A stretch of DNA of 48,785 nt from Leptospiraceae bacterium (lineage in GTDB: Bacteria > Spirochaetota > Leptospiria > Leptospirales > Leptospiraceae). The position numbers and the translations under genes were made by a program. Positions 9,099-18,831 of this stretch are shown here, one piece after another (the stretch's first letter is position 1; each line of letters begins with the position of its first letter). The notes below the pieces were generated by a model. That model had not been told where the DNA came from. It searched no databases and saw only the letters and a list, made by a program, of their open reading frames with translations. The stretch is taken from the NCBI GenBank assembly GCA_017996175.1, contig JAGOHK010000025.1, positions 1 through 48,785 on the forward strand, read 5' to 3'.

Positions 9099-11192
9099 AT
9101 GAATATCCAGTTGATTCAAAAGAAAGAGCTTTTGTTTCTCCTAGTTTTTTTCTTTTCGATTTTGACAAATGCCGTTTACGCAGAGCGTGAAGTTGTTTGG
9201 CAAAAAGATACAAAACATATTTCCCTTGGCAAATCCATCTCGATTTTGGAAGACAAAACTTTATCCTTAAAACTATCTGATGTACTTTCAGAGAGGATAG
9301 CCAATCAGTTTATTCCAAGTGACCGAGATGTGCCGGGTTATGGAGTTACCGAATCTGCTTTCTGGGTTCGATTCAAAATTCAAAATTCAGAGACTACCCC
9401 CCATGATTTGATTTTAGAAATAGATCAAGCTCAGTTCGATATTGTAGAATTTTATATCGAAGATCCAATCACAAAAGAATTTTCTTCCCAAGTAACTGGT
9501 GACCAATACCCATTTTCCTCACGTGCAGTAGAGCATTTTAATTTTCTATTTCCGATTCATATTCCTGCTGAATCTGAAAGACAAGTTTATTTGCGACTAG
9601 TGATGAATGGACCGACTATGATTCCTCTTCATCTCTGGGAACCAAAAAGTTTTTTTTCGAATACAGCGCTTAGTATTTATGGCTTTGGCGCCTTCATTGG
9701 GATAATGTCGGTTATGCTCTTTTACAATTTATTTTTATTTGTAAGTGTAAAAGATATTTCTTATTTGTATTATCTGCTTTTGACAGGTTCGATGCTCATT
9801 GTAACACTAACTTTCACAGGGTTAGATACACAATTTCTTTGGCAAAATTCCCCTACGTTTGGAGAATACATTCATCATTGGGCGATCATGTCTGGAAATA
9901 TTTTTGCCAATCTATTCGTAATGCAATTTTTAAATACCAAAACGAATATGCCACGGACTCATAAGTTCTTGCAACTCGTAATATCCCTTTGTGTGATTGT
10001 AATTTTTTTCCCTTTTTTTCTACCTATCACCGCAGTAATCAAAACCAATATTCCTCTATTTTTAATCAATATTCCATTGTTATTAATTATCGCATTGAGG
10101 AGTTATTGGAATGGAGTGAGAGAAGCTCGGTTTTTTTTGCTTGCATCACTCGGACTTTTTTTAGGAGCATTTGCATTTGCCCTAACTGTATCAAATGTAT
10201 TGTCTGATAATTTTTTTACGCGGTATTCCATGCAATTTGCTTCTGTTTTGCAAGTTACCCTTTTTTCTTTTGCGTTAGCCGATAGAATCAATATTTTAAA
10301 GAGAGAAAGAGAAAAAGCACTCCTTGAAAAATTAGCCGAGTCCGAAAAAGTAGCTTCTCTCAGTCGCGCATTCGAACGATTTGTCCCAAAACAATTTTTA
10401 GAGTACTTAGAAAAAGAAAATATCACATCGATTCAACTCGGAGACAATATTCAAAAAAATATGACCATTCTATTTTGCGACATACGCTCATTTACCGATA
10501 TGTCAGAGGCAATGAGTCCAAATGATAATTTTACTTTTATCAATGAATATTTGAGCCGAGTCGGACCATTGATTCGAAACCACGGAGGGTTTATTGATAA
10601 ATACATCGGAGATGCAATCATGGCTTTATTTCCAGATACAATAGAGGCTGCCATTGATTCAGCCATTAGTATTCAAAAAGAAGTAAAAGCATTTAACGAA
10701 GTCAGAAAAGAAAAAAGACAGCACCTAATTAATATCGGAATTGGAATTCACACCGGCAACTTGATGTTAGGCACAGTAGGCGAAGAAAGTAGAATGGATA
10801 CGACTGTAATATCAGACGCGGTAAACTTAGCTTCTCGTATTGAGGGTCTAACCAAAGAATTAAATGCGCCTATCGTTGTAAGTGAAACTGCTTTTTCTAA
10901 AGTAAAAAATCCAGAAATTTATCCTTACAGATCTCTCGGAAAATTCAAAGTGAAAGGTAAAAAAGAAGAAGTGGGACTTATAGAAATCATCGAAAGTTCC
11001 TTAGATCACTTTACGCCAGAAAAATTACAAACCAAGAAAGAATTTGAATCAGCTATATCTCTTTTTGAATCTCAGAACTATATCAAAGCCGCTACTTCCT
11101 TCACAAAAGTTCTAAAAGACTTCCCACAAGACGCAGCCTCTAAATTGTATATCCTGAGATGCGAAAAACAGATGGGAGCGGCTATTAGGTGA
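9099..11192 (+). CDS. Membrane-bound class III adenylate/guanylate cyclase with 7TMR-DISM sensor
   Basis: Predicted to make cyclic nucleotide in response to an extracytoplasmic signal. Order of parts in 697 residues: signal peptide (1-28, ending NAVYA); periplasmic DISMED2-like sensor at about 30-185 (contains ESAFWVRFKIQN); seven membrane helices at about 190-395; a short coiled linker; class III catalytic domain at about 450-640; and a helical C-terminus resembling one or two TPR units. The metal-binding Asp residues are D461 in FCDIRSFTD and D505 in KYIGDAIMALF. The transition-state Asn and Arg are N576 and R580 in SDAVNLASRIEG, and the preceding Asp favours ATP as substrate. The VWA gene follows 10 bp downstream, suggesting one transcript. 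Confidence 0.93.
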   Translation: MNIQLIQKKELLFLLVFFFSILTNAVYAEREVVWQKDTKHISLGKSISILEDKTLSLKLSDVLSERIANQFIPSDRDVPGYGVTESAFWVRFKIQNSETTPHDLILEIDQAQFDIVEFYIEDPITKEFSSQVTGDQYPFSSRAVEHFNFLFPIHIPAESERQVYLRLVMNGPTMIPLHLWEPKSFFSNTALSIYGFGAFIGIMSVMLFYNLFLFVSVKDISYLYYLLLTGSMLIVTLTFTGLDTQFLWQNSPTFGEYIHHWAIMSGNIFANLFVMQFLNTKTNMPRTHKFLQLVISLCVIVIFFPFFLPITAVIKTNIPLFLINIPLLLIIALRSYWNGVREARFFLLASLGLFLGAFAFALTVSNVLSDNFFTRYSMQFASVLQVTLFSFALADRINILKREREKALLEKLAESEKVASLSRAFERFVPKQFLEYLEKENITSIQLGDNIQKNMTILFCDIRSFTDMSEAMSPNDNFTFINEYLSRVGPLIRNHGGFIDKYIGDAIMALFPDTIEAAIDSAISIQKEVKAFNEVRKEKRQHLINIGIGIHTGNLMLGTVGEESRMDTTVISDAVNLASRIEGLTKELNAPIVVSETAFSKVKNPEIYPYRSLGKFKVKGKKEEVGLIEIIESSLDHFTPEKLQTKKEFESAISLFESQNYIKAATSFTKVLKDFPQDAASKLYILRCEKQMGAAIR

Positions 11193-11202
11193 GTAAATAA
11201 CA

Positions 11203-12510
11203 ATGTTAGAAATTCCTGGTTTTAAAAGTTTAAGAAAAATACTTTGGAAAAATTTAGATCCGGGTATGATTGTAATTGGCGGTGTCAAGGTAAACAATGG
11301 TTTGCCTCTTGAGCTTGTAAATTATCCTGCTCTTACGATGAGCTTAATTCGAGACTTAACTACAAAGTATCATTTTCTTCCGAATAAAGAAGTAATTGTA
11401 GCAGAGGTCAATAGAGGAGAAAGTGCTTCTCGCATGTCTATGGGATTTAGGACAATCGAAAAACGTTTAAAACAATTTAATGACCTTAGAGATATAATCC
11501 AAAGAGAAAAAGAAAATGTGATTCAAAAAAAAGGAATTATTTTACCAGAAGGTATACAATTACTCTCCACTCCTTACATCAATAAAGACTATCTAATTAA
11601 AGATACCTACAATTCTTTCGAAGTAAAAATTCCCAATTCCAATCCACCTTCTATGTTTTCTCATCTAGAAGAAAAAATTACTCTCGCCGATATACTCACC
11701 GGAAAGTTGAAAGACAAATTCCGATTACCCGAAGATGTAGATGTAATGTTACATCTGGTCGTAGATTATTCGTACAGCATGAACACAATGGATAAGTTGG
11801 ACTTAGTCATTGCTGCGGTTAATTTGTTTTATACTCATATCAGCGAATGTATGTTAAATGTAAAATTGCAACTCTATGTATTTTCTGAAGTCTGTATCCC
11901 CGCTAAATTTCCACTCTCAGGAAAAGAAATCGAACGTAAAGGAACTCATTACGGAAGTTTCATGAAAAAAGTTTTACACCACCGAAACCTAGATATCATT
12001 AATAAAGTCATTTTATTTACAGATGGAGAACCTACGGACAAAACAGATGCAATTTTGACTGGAAATAAAATGAAAAACCTAAAAGTGGATTATACTCAAA
12101 TTGTATTCGACATAAATGAAGATAGACGAATCGGATACCATGGATTAACCGGAAAAGAGAAAATTTTAGACGGATTCCTCGCGGGCAGTTCTCAGGGACT
12201 AACAGAGATTAGACTCAATGACGCCGACTGGAATTCTAAAAAGGCAGAAATCTACGAGACGTTTACCGAAGTAGCTCATGCTTGTGGAGGAAATCAAATT
12301 ATCATAAATATTTTTGAACTTATGGGTTTAATTGCGGTTGAGGTATACGATCATTATATGGGACTTATCACAGTCTCTAGACAACCAATTGTCACTCCCC
12401 ATTTCCCAGAATTTGTACCCCAAAAAAATCCTCCTAAAAACTTACAAGAAGAAATCAAACAAAAAACGGTGAAACCTTTTGAGTTTAAAAAAGTGGATCG
12501 ACCTAAGTAA
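11203..12510 (+). CDS. VWA-domain protein with intact MIDAS motif
   Basis: Unnamed cytoplasmic protein of 435 residues; no signal peptide or membrane helix is seen. Residues about 180-370 form a von Willebrand A fold with a complete metal-ion-dependent adhesion site: DYSYS (D188, S190, S192), a Thr at about 248 in KGTHYG, and TDGEPTD at about 273-279. Such domains usually bind a protein partner through Mg2+. The N-terminal 160 residues and the C-terminal Pro/Lys-rich tail match nothing I recognise. It lies 10 bp after the adenylate cyclase, so the two are probably co-transcribed. A shared pathway is an inference from position. Confidence 0.8.
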   Translation: MLEIPGFKSLRKILWKNLDPGMIVIGGVKVNNGLPLELVNYPALTMSLIRDLTTKYHFLPNKEVIVAEVNRGESASRMSMGFRTIEKRLKQFNDLRDIIQREKENVIQKKGIILPEGIQLLSTPYINKDYLIKDTYNSFEVKIPNSNPPSMFSHLEEKITLADILTGKLKDKFRLPEDVDVMLHLVVDYSYSMNTMDKLDLVIAAVNLFYTHISECMLNVKLQLYVFSEVCIPAKFPLSGKEIERKGTHYGSFMKKVLHHRNLDIINKVILFTDGEPTDKTDAILTGNKMKNLKVDYTQIVFDINEDRRIGYHGLTGKEKILDGFLAGSSQGLTEIRLNDADWNSKKAEIYETFTEVAHACGGNQIIINIFELMGLIAVEVYDHYMGLITVSRQPIVTPHFPEFVPQKNPPKNLQEEIKQKTVKPFEFKKVDRPK

Positions 12511-12660
12511 TTTAATTAAAAAAGTCTCACGTTAGGATGTATTTTAATTAAAAAATCCATCTAATACGTTAGTTACCTAGTGTTTTTAATCGAAATAATT
12601 TAGTTAGTAAAAAAATAACTCTTGAAAATTTTTTTGCTAAAAAAATCATAAATATTACAT

Positions 12661-12689
12661 CTCTACTTGTTTGTTTACAGTAGAGTTTT
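12661..12689 (+). terminator. Possible terminator of the cyclase-VWA transcript
   Basis: CTCTACT (12661-12667) and AGTAGAG (12679-12685) form a 7-bp stem with an 11-base loop, followed directly by TTTT. It lies 150 bases after the VWA stop and 30 bases before the next gene. The stem is short, so it might equally be a leader hairpin of the repeat lipoprotein. Confidence 0.3.
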
Positions 12690-12722
12690 AAAATTATATG
12701 CTAAAAAGGGAAATTGTTACTG

Positions 12723-15700
12723 ATGAGACGATTAATTAAGATCAAGACAATAGCGAGGATTTTTTATTTATTAATCTTTCTATTTCTTAATTGTAATTTT
12801 AAGAATAGTCCAAAATTATTTGGGTTATTTGATCTAGGTCCACAGAGAGATTTTGAAAAAAGTTTTATTTTCGGAAATAGTCAATCTTTATTCACAAATG
12901 AATTTTTAAGAACAGCGTCTTTTACCGTTCAATTAAGTAAAGAACCAGATAGTGATGTTACGATAGGTCCCATTACCTCTTCTGATACAACCGAAGGTAT
13001 CATAATTACAAATACTACTTTAACTTTCACAAAAAGTAATTTTGACCAACCACAAACAATCACTGTTCAAGGTGTAGATGACATTTTAGCAGATGGAAAC
13101 CAGCAGTATCGAATCAGATTGGGAACTGTTCAGACTACAGACTACAGCTATTCGATATTAACCTTACAGGATATTTTTGTAATTAATACAGACGATGAAA
13201 CGCCAAGTATTGTGGCTTCACCTGTTACTGGATTATCCACTAATGAAAATGGATCAACTGCTACTATCTCCATTGTATTGTCCACACAACCAGGGGCAGA
13301 TGTTGTTATCCCCGGCTTTACTTCTAGTGATACGACGGAATGCACTGTTAGCGGATCATTGACATTTACCTCTAGTAATTGGTCAACTCCCCAAACTATA
13401 ACAGTCACTGGAGTAAATGACGCATTATTGGATGGTCCACAAAATTGTTTAATCTCGAGCACAGCATCCACAAGTGTAGACCAAGTTTATTTAAATAGAA
13501 CGATTCCCGTTGTGACAGTTATAAATATAGATGATGACACAGCAGGATTTACCTGCGTTCCTATTTCATCCGTAACAACAGAGGGCGGAGGTCAGGCTCA
13601 ATTTTCTGTGGTTATGAATACAATTCCAACTGGAACGGTAACAATCACTGGAATTACTACAACCGATACAACCGAGGGAACTATTTCACCGGCTAATCTC
13701 ACATTTACCGCAGGTGATTGGAATACGCCTAGAGTGATGGTTGTCACCGGTGTAGATGATTTTATGCAAGACGGGGATATTAATTATAATATAAGTTTTC
13801 CCAATTCAGTTGCATTAAATCCAGCAGATGCAGCTTATAATAACTTGCCGTTTTCGTCTTCTGCCGGTTCTTTTACCAATCAAGACAATGATGCGAGAGG
13901 AGTAGTCATAACTGCCCTAGCCCCAACTACCTCGCTTACCCCTTTAACCGTTACGGAGGGTGGTACTGCTCAGACATTTCAAATTAGACTTACCTCTGCC
14001 CCATGCGATAACCCAGGAACTCCGACAAACTGCAATACAACATCTATTACAATTAATTTAACCAATAGCGATACGAGCCAATATACGATTAGCCCCTCTT
14101 TCTTAGTATTTACAGGAGCCAATTGGAATACTAACCAAACGGTAACAGTAACAGCAGTCAATGATTCTATTGATGATGGTGACTTAAATTTTACACTTTC
14201 CATTGATACAATCGTGAACACTACGGACTATAATGGTATCAATCCAAGTGATATTGCAATTCTCGTAATAGACAATGATACAGCCGGATTTACCATTAGT
14301 CCCGCCGGCGGGATAACTGTAAACGAAAATGATCCGGGCGGAGTTGGACTTGAAACAACTATTACAGTTGTATTAAACTCGGAACCAACAGGGAATGTGA
14401 CGTTAGGCTCTATACTTAGCTCTGATACGCTGGAAGCAATTGTAGCACCAACTATCGGTGGGGGAAATGTTTCTATCACAAATCGAACTCTCGTATTTAC
14501 TCCCACATCGGGGCAAGCTATTGTTAACTCCGATTCGAATTCCGATACGATAAACGATACCTCTACTGGTGGTTGGAATGTTCCGCAGACCATTCGTGTT
14601 CGAGCAGTAGTAGATGGAACGTTAGACGGTACACAAATTAGATCTATTAGCTTTGGTTCTCGTACCACGGCAGACACTCTTTATGCGAATACAGGAACCA
14701 CTCCAACACCGAACGTGACAGTTACGAATGTGGATAGCGGCACTCCTTCCATCCTTTTACAGACTATTTCAGCAACTAGTTTTGTTGAAAATGGAACTTC
14801 CACAATTACCCTGCAAGTAGCATTAGCAACTCTACCGACGGGAAACGTTACGATTTCAAATATAGTTTCATCGGATACTACAGAAGGTGTAGTTCTTCCA
14901 AATGGTGGGGGAGCACCAATTACTAATCGAACGTTAGTATTTACTACAACAACTAATGCTGCGGTTGCAGGAACTAACACTACGACTGGAGGATGGAATA
15001 TGCCTCAGACAATCACAATCCGAAGTGTAGCCGATGACTTTGACGATGGAAATATTCCGTTTAAAATTACATTCACAACTGCAACAGGCGCAGCAGAATA
15101 TATAGGTTTACTCCCAACATCTGCTAATGGTGCTTACAATGGGGCTACTGGTGAATTAACTCTAACAAATACGGACAATGATACAAAAGGATTTACTATT
15201 TCCTCAACTAGTCTTAGTGTCACAGAAGGTGGCACAAATGGAACATTTACCGTTAGATTAAATTCCGACCCATGCAACACACCGGGCACTTTAGCCAATT
15301 GTGCATCCGCCTCGGTAACAATTAATCTAACCAATAACAATACGAGTCAATATACGATTAGCCCCTCATCCTTAACTTTTGCATCAGGAACATGGAATAG
15401 TGCGCAGACAGTTACCGTGACACCTGTAAATGACAACTATGACGAAAATGATATGAGTTTTGTATTATCTTTAGACGCTATCGTGAGCACGACTGACTAT
15501 AGCGGTTTAAATCCGACAGATGTAAATATAACAGTTGTCGACAATGATACAAGAGGTATAAACCTAACATTGAGTGCAGGCTACTCACACGTAACCTCAA
15601 GTGGTGGGGGGTATGCTGAGTATAATTTAAGCCTTGCTTCTTCCCCTACTCCTGGAAATACAGTCACTGTCACTGTCAGTGTTCCAACAGCAGCGCCACA

Positions 15701-17474
15701 GGAAGGGAAAATTCTTGCAGCAGATAATACTACTCAATTAGATACTCGTAATTTTACATTTACAAGTGCTAATTGGTCAACTAACCAGACCTTTAGAGTT
15801 GCAGGTATTACTGGATCTGGTGCAGGTAATACTGATTTTACTCTGACTCGCTCATCTGCGGAAACTGGGACGTTGCCGCCAACTGGATTTACAGTAGGGA
15901 ATTACAACAATTATAACTCAGTTAGCGCAAATCAGACCATTACAAACTACCATATTGGCGGAGCACAGAAAATTCGTCTAGCAGGGGCAACTACTACTCT
16001 AACAGAAGCAAGTCCAACAGCGACATTTTTTTGGGTCATGCTAAACCAAGCTCCCGTAGCAGATTTGACTATTAATTTTGGAATCGATTCTACTTATCCT
16101 TGCACGTTACCGGCATCTGTTGGTAGCACAAAACAATTCACCGTTGATACACCTTCCATAGTATTAACAACAGCAAATTGGAATCAGATTACAAATACAA
16201 ATCGAGTGCAAATCACAAGTGTGAATGACCTCGTGGATGATGGGGACGTTGCCTGCCCGATTATTATAACATCTATTACTAGTGCCGGGACGGATCCATA
16301 TTATACTGGATCAACTAGCGGCGAATATACATTACCCACAATTACAGTCACAGACAATGACACAAGGGGAATTCAAAAACAGAATATCACCCCCTTGGTG
16401 GGTGGCGATATAATCACTTCTCGATCTGGGGCAATTGGAACGATTGAGTATAGTTTAGCTAGCCAACCTATGTCAGATGTTACAATTAGTTTTTCTGATG
16501 TAGGGGGTAATGCCAGTTACTCTCCCTCTACTCTAACCTTTACATCTGCTAACTATGCAACCTGGCAGACAGTAACTGTAACAGGCAATACTACCGGAGC
16601 CACGTCGGATAATAATTATACTATTACAGCAACTGCAAGTTCTAGTGAGACAGCAACTGGCTATGCAAATGGGGCGATTTATAATACTTTAACTAATACA
16701 CAAACTGCAATTAACAAAGAGATTCTTTATAACTTGGTCTCCTGTGCATCTGCTGTTATCGGATCGTGCACGGCGGTAAATGGAGCAGGTGGGACAGTCG
16801 CAGCAACCTATACAACAACGGAAGCCGGTGTTCAGCGGTTTTTCGCTATTAGCCTAAGAGCAAGACCTACTTCAAATGTAACTATTGCCGTTTCCAGCTC
16901 CGATACAACAGAGGGAACTGTATCAATAGGGACTCTAACCTTCACACCGGCTAATTGGAATACCCTGCAAGTAGTTACGATTACCGGAGTTAACGATTTT
17001 GTAGCAGACACAAACCAAGCGTATACCATCAACTTTGGTCCAATGACTAGCACGGATACCGCATTTGCCACAACAATTCCCGCCTTAAATATTACTAATA
17101 ACGATAACGATACTGTCGGATTTGTGCTTACTCCTGCTAGCGAGACGGGAATACTCGAATCGAACTTAGGCAGTAGTTTTACAGTTCGACTAAATAGCGA
17201 ACCTACGGATACTGTTAGTATACCGCTATCTGTAAACACTCCGACTGCACCTGATACTGGGTTAACTATAACATCTCCAACCAGTCTTGTTTTTACAACG
17301 GCAAATTGGAATACTCCGCAGACAGTAACATTCACATGGCAGTATGATACAGTTTCTGTCCCTGCAACAAGAAACCATTCTGTGATTTTAGAAACGACAA
17401 CCAGCACAGATCCAAACTACAATAATATTAATCCGCCGGATTATACAATTTCCATTACAAACTCTGGATTGTAA
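12723..17474 (+). CDS. Giant surface lipoprotein with about twelve Calx-beta-like repeats
   Basis: Probable surface-exposed lipoprotein of 1583 residues. The ATG at 12723 is preferred; a TTG at 12714 is only three bases from the AAGGG ribosome-binding site. The N-terminus has basic residues, a hydrophobic stretch and LFLNC, a spirochaetal-type lipobox with Cys24. After it come about twelve units of 110-150 residues. Each has a core like SSDTTEG, then LTFT, NW..PQTVTVTGVND and a DG-containing strand; successive units are joined by acidic linkers such as NDDDTAGF or DNDTRGI, as in calcium-binding Calx-beta folds. Units around residues 950-1050 and 1240-1330 are degenerate. Several units contain paired Cys. 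There is no C-terminal anchor. A role in adhesion or calcium binding is inferred from fold type only. Confidence 0.85.
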   Translation: MRRLIKIKTIARIFYLLIFLFLNCNFKNSPKLFGLFDLGPQRDFEKSFIFGNSQSLFTNEFLRTASFTVQLSKEPDSDVTIGPITSSDTTEGIIITNTTLTFTKSNFDQPQTITVQGVDDILADGNQQYRIRLGTVQTTDYSYSILTLQDIFVINTDDETPSIVASPVTGLSTNENGSTATISIVLSTQPGADVVIPGFTSSDTTECTVSGSLTFTSSNWSTPQTITVTGVNDALLDGPQNCLISSTASTSVDQVYLNRTIPVVTVINIDDDTAGFTCVPISSVTTEGGGQAQFSVVMNTIPTGTVTITGITTTDTTEGTISPANLTFTAGDWNTPRVMVVTGVDDFMQDGDINYNISFPNSVALNPADAAYNNLPFSSSAGSFTNQDNDARGVVITALAPTTSLTPLTVTEGGTAQTFQIRLTSAPCDNPGTPTNCNTTSITINLTNSDTSQYTISPSFLVFTGANWNTNQTVTVTAVNDSIDDGDLNFTLSIDTIVNTTDYNGINPSDIAILVIDNDTAGFTISPAGGITVNENDPGGVGLETTITVVLNSEPTGNVTLGSILSSDTLEAIVAPTIGGGNVSITNRTLVFTPTSGQAIVNSDSNSDTINDTSTGGWNVPQTIRVRAVVDGTLDGTQIRSISFGSRTTADTLYANTGTTPTPNVTVTNVDSGTPSILLQTISATSFVENGTSTITLQVALATLPTGNVTISNIVSSDTTEGVVLPNGGGAPITNRTLVFTTTTNAAVAGTNTTTGGWNMPQTITIRSVADDFDDGNIPFKITFTTATGAAEYIGLLPTSANGAYNGATGELTLTNTDNDTKGFTISSTSLSVTEGGTNGTFTVRLNSDPCNTPGTLANCASASVTINLTNNNTSQYTISPSSLTFASGTWNSAQTVTVTPVNDNYDENDMSFVLSLDAIVSTTDYSGLNPTDVNITVVDNDTRGINLTLSAGYSHVTSSGGGYAEYNLSLASSPTPGNTVTVTVSVPTAAPQEGKILAADNTTQLDTRNFTFTSANWSTNQTFRVAGITGSGAGNTDFTLTRSSAETGTLPPTGFTVGNYNNYNSVSANQTITNYHIGGAQKIRLAGATTTLTEASPTATFFWVMLNQAPVADLTINFGIDSTYPCTLPASVGSTKQFTVDTPSIVLTTANWNQITNTNRVQITSVNDLVDDGDVACPIIITSITSAGTDPYYTGSTSGEYTLPTITVTDNDTRGIQKQNITPLVGGDIITSRSGAIGTIEYSLASQPMSDVTISFSDVGGNASYSPSTLTFTSANYATWQTVTVTGNTTGATSDNNYTITATASSSETATGYANGAIYNTLTNTQTAINKEILYNLVSCASAVIGSCTAVNGAGGTVAATYTTTEAGVQRFFAISLRARPTSNVTIAVSSSDTTEGTVSIGTLTFTPANWNTLQVVTITGVNDFVADTNQAYTINFGPMTSTDTAFATTIPALNITNNDNDTVGFVLTPASETGILESNLGSSFTVRLNSEPTDTVSIPLSVNTPTAPDTGLTITSPTSLVFTTANWNTPQTVTFTWQYDTVSVPATRNHSVILETTTSTDPNYNNINPPDYTISITNSGL

Positions 17475-17488
17475 TGGAAATTGTATAA
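17441..17488 (+). terminator. Perfect 20-bp hairpin overlapping the lipoprotein stop codon
   Basis: The arms at 17441-17460 and 17469-17488 are exact reverse complements with an 8-base loop (actctgga). The TAA stop at 17472-17474 lies inside the right arm, so the hairpin includes the last codons of the repeat gene. A run of T follows about ten bases later. It very likely ends transcription between two convergent genes. Its length and perfection exceed an ordinary terminator. Confidence 0.75.
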
Positions 17489-17510
17489 AAGGATAAATTT
17501 TTCAACGCTC

Positions 17511-17561
17511 TAGTTTGATAAATTCACTATGAGATTTTTTTCAGGTGGGTTTATCAAACTA
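17511..17561. terminator. Second inverted repeat in the same convergent gap
   Basis: TAGTTTGATAAA (17511-17522) and TTTATCAAACTA (17550-17561) are perfect 12-bp inverted arms separated by 27 bases that include a T-run. It sits 36 bases after the lipoprotein stop and 46 bases from the convergent minus-strand stop at 17608. It probably serves as a terminator for the minus-strand operon or as a back-up for the plus strand. Confidence 0.5.
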
Positions 17562-17607
17562 CAAAAGTGGTGTAATTTTTTGCATAAATACTCTACTTTC
17601 ATTGTAA

Positions 17608-17982
17608 TTACTTTGTCTTGAGTTTCCCACCAATCCATGCACAAGGAAGTGAAAATACTACTAGTGAAATTGGATACCATTTTGGTTCTTGCTCCCACAT
17701 TGCAATTAGCCCGAGGGTACTAAGCACAACACCGATTATCCCCAAAATCATAGCATGACGCATTGGTTTATCCGGTGCGAGGGTTGCCGCAATATAACAG
17801 CCTAACACCGAGTAGGCGAGTCGATAAAAAGTCACACCAAGTATAAACCAAGTCGGATTATTCGAAAAAGGAAGTTTCATAATTCCTGGTTTCTCTAACA
17901 CAAAATCAGTAAGATGCGACAAAACAATAATAGCCACAAGTCCTGCAAATACTGCACCAATACTTTTAAATGTATTATTCAT
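17608..17982 (-). CDS. Small membrane protein of an ArsR-SRPBCC operon
   Basis: Integral membrane protein of 124 residues with four predicted helices (about 8-28, 45-65, 75-95 and 100-118). The family is not one I can name. Polar features include a conserved-looking RHAMILG segment and a Trp-Tyr-Pro motif before the last helix. It is the third gene after an ArsR-type regulator and an SRPBCC protein, only 4 bp behind the latter. It is therefore probably expressed under the same operator, and may act on the same small molecule. That is inference from context. Confidence 0.72.
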   Translation of the reverse strand: MNNTFKSIGAVFAGLVAIIVLSHLTDFVLEKPGIMKLPFSNNPTWFILGVTFYRLAYSVLGCYIAATLAPDKPMRHAMILGIIGVVLSTLGLIAMWEQEPKWYPISLVVFSLPCAWIGGKLKTK

Positions 17983-17986
17983 ATTT

Positions 17987-18472
17987 TTATGCCAATCCTT
18001 CTAATACTTCGGCTAATCTATCGTAACTTGCAGCAATACCGGTTTCCATATTTGATTTAAGAACTCCATCACGCACTTCTTTATTTTCATATTGCATCGT
18101 TGTTATGACTGTCGTTTTACCATCGTTTTCCACAAGAACTACAGTGCCTATGGCTTCGTAAGCATACCAAGCCTCATCAAAAACTTCTGTGCTTACAATT
18201 TTTTCAGGTTTAATAATTTCTTTGTATACCCCACCCATTCCCATCTCACCCTTTTCAGGATGACTCCAGACATATCGGTATTTGCCGCCAACACGAAGAT
18301 CAACTTCACAAACTGGCATAGTCCAACCTTCCGGACCAAGAAGCCAACGACGAATTAACTCTGGCTTTGTCATAGCATCGAAAACTAATTTTCTAGATGC
18401 ATTAAATTCTCGCGTCCAAGATAATTCTCTATCTGAGGGGGTAGTTATTTTAAGAGTTTTATTTCTTAGCAT
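17987..18472 (-). CDS. SRPBCC/AHSA1-family ligand-binding protein
   Basis: Cytoplasmic START-like fold protein, 161 residues. Family hallmarks are present: REFNASRKLVFDAMTKPELIRRWL near the start (an 'activator of Hsp90 ATPase 1'-like opening), GGKYRYVW in the middle, and a long C-terminal helix ending in SYDRLAEVLEGL. Such proteins bind hydrophobic ligands in a central cavity and are often encoded beside an ArsR regulator, exactly as here: the upstream regulator gene overlaps this one by 14 bp. The ligand is unknown. It is not a co-chaperone in any proven sense; the AHSA1 name is historical. Confidence 0.88.
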   Translation of the reverse strand: MLRNKTLKITTPSDRELSWTREFNASRKLVFDAMTKPELIRRWLLGPEGWTMPVCEVDLRVGGKYRYVWSHPEKGEMGMGGVYKEIIKPEKIVSTEVFDEAWYAYEAIGTVVLVENDGKTTVITTMQYENKEVRDGVLKSNMETGIAASYDRLAEVLEGLA

Positions 18473-18824
18473 TTTTATTCTCCGATTTTTTATTTTGTTT
18501 TTTTGTTTTTTCTTCCAGTTTTAACTCTTCTAGAAGACCATCTAACTGCTCGTATCTTCTCATCCAAAGTTTCTTAAAAGATTCGAGCCACTTATCCAAT
18601 TCCTGAAAATGTTTTGCTTGTAATTGGTAGATTCGCTGTTGTGCTAAGGGGCGAACTTCTACCCAGCCCGATTCAGTCAGAACTCGTAGATGTTTAGAAA
18701 CCTGAGGTTGGCGAATCTTTAACTTGGTAGAAATCTCCCCTACAGAACGAGGTTCATCCCGAAGGTATTCTACAATACGCATTCGACTTGGCTCAGCTAA
18801 AGCGTTTAAAATCATTACATTCAT
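18459..18824 (-). CDS. ArsR/SmtB-family winged-helix repressor
   Basis: Transcriptional repressor of 121 residues. The start is placed at 18824 because the -10 element of the promoter covers 18832-18837; a longer reading from 18842 would begin upstream of the transcript. The winged-helix domain shows LNALAEPSRMRIVEYL, then the recognition helix region SVGEISTKLKIRQPQVSKHLRVL at about 27-50 and a wing ending with QQRIYQL. No CxC metal motif of true ArsR/SmtB sensors is present, so it belongs to the non-metal group usually paired with SRPBCC proteins. The C-terminus is a Lys-rich tail. It is likely autoregulated through the GGAATATTCC palindrome at 18846-18855. Confidence 0.9.
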   Translation of the reverse strand: MNVMILNALAEPSRMRIVEYLRDEPRSVGEISTKLKIRQPQVSKHLRVLTESGWVEVRPLAQQRIYQLQAKHFQELDKWLESFKKLWMRRYEQLDGLLEELKLEEKTKKQNKKSENKNAKK

Positions 18825-18831
18825 AAATAAG

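Noticed and set aside
13148..17407. Several long minus-strand frames inside the repeat lipoprotein gene
   Set aside because: They arise from the biased, repetitive codon pattern of the repeat gene; their peptides simply mirror the repeats and have no start signals.
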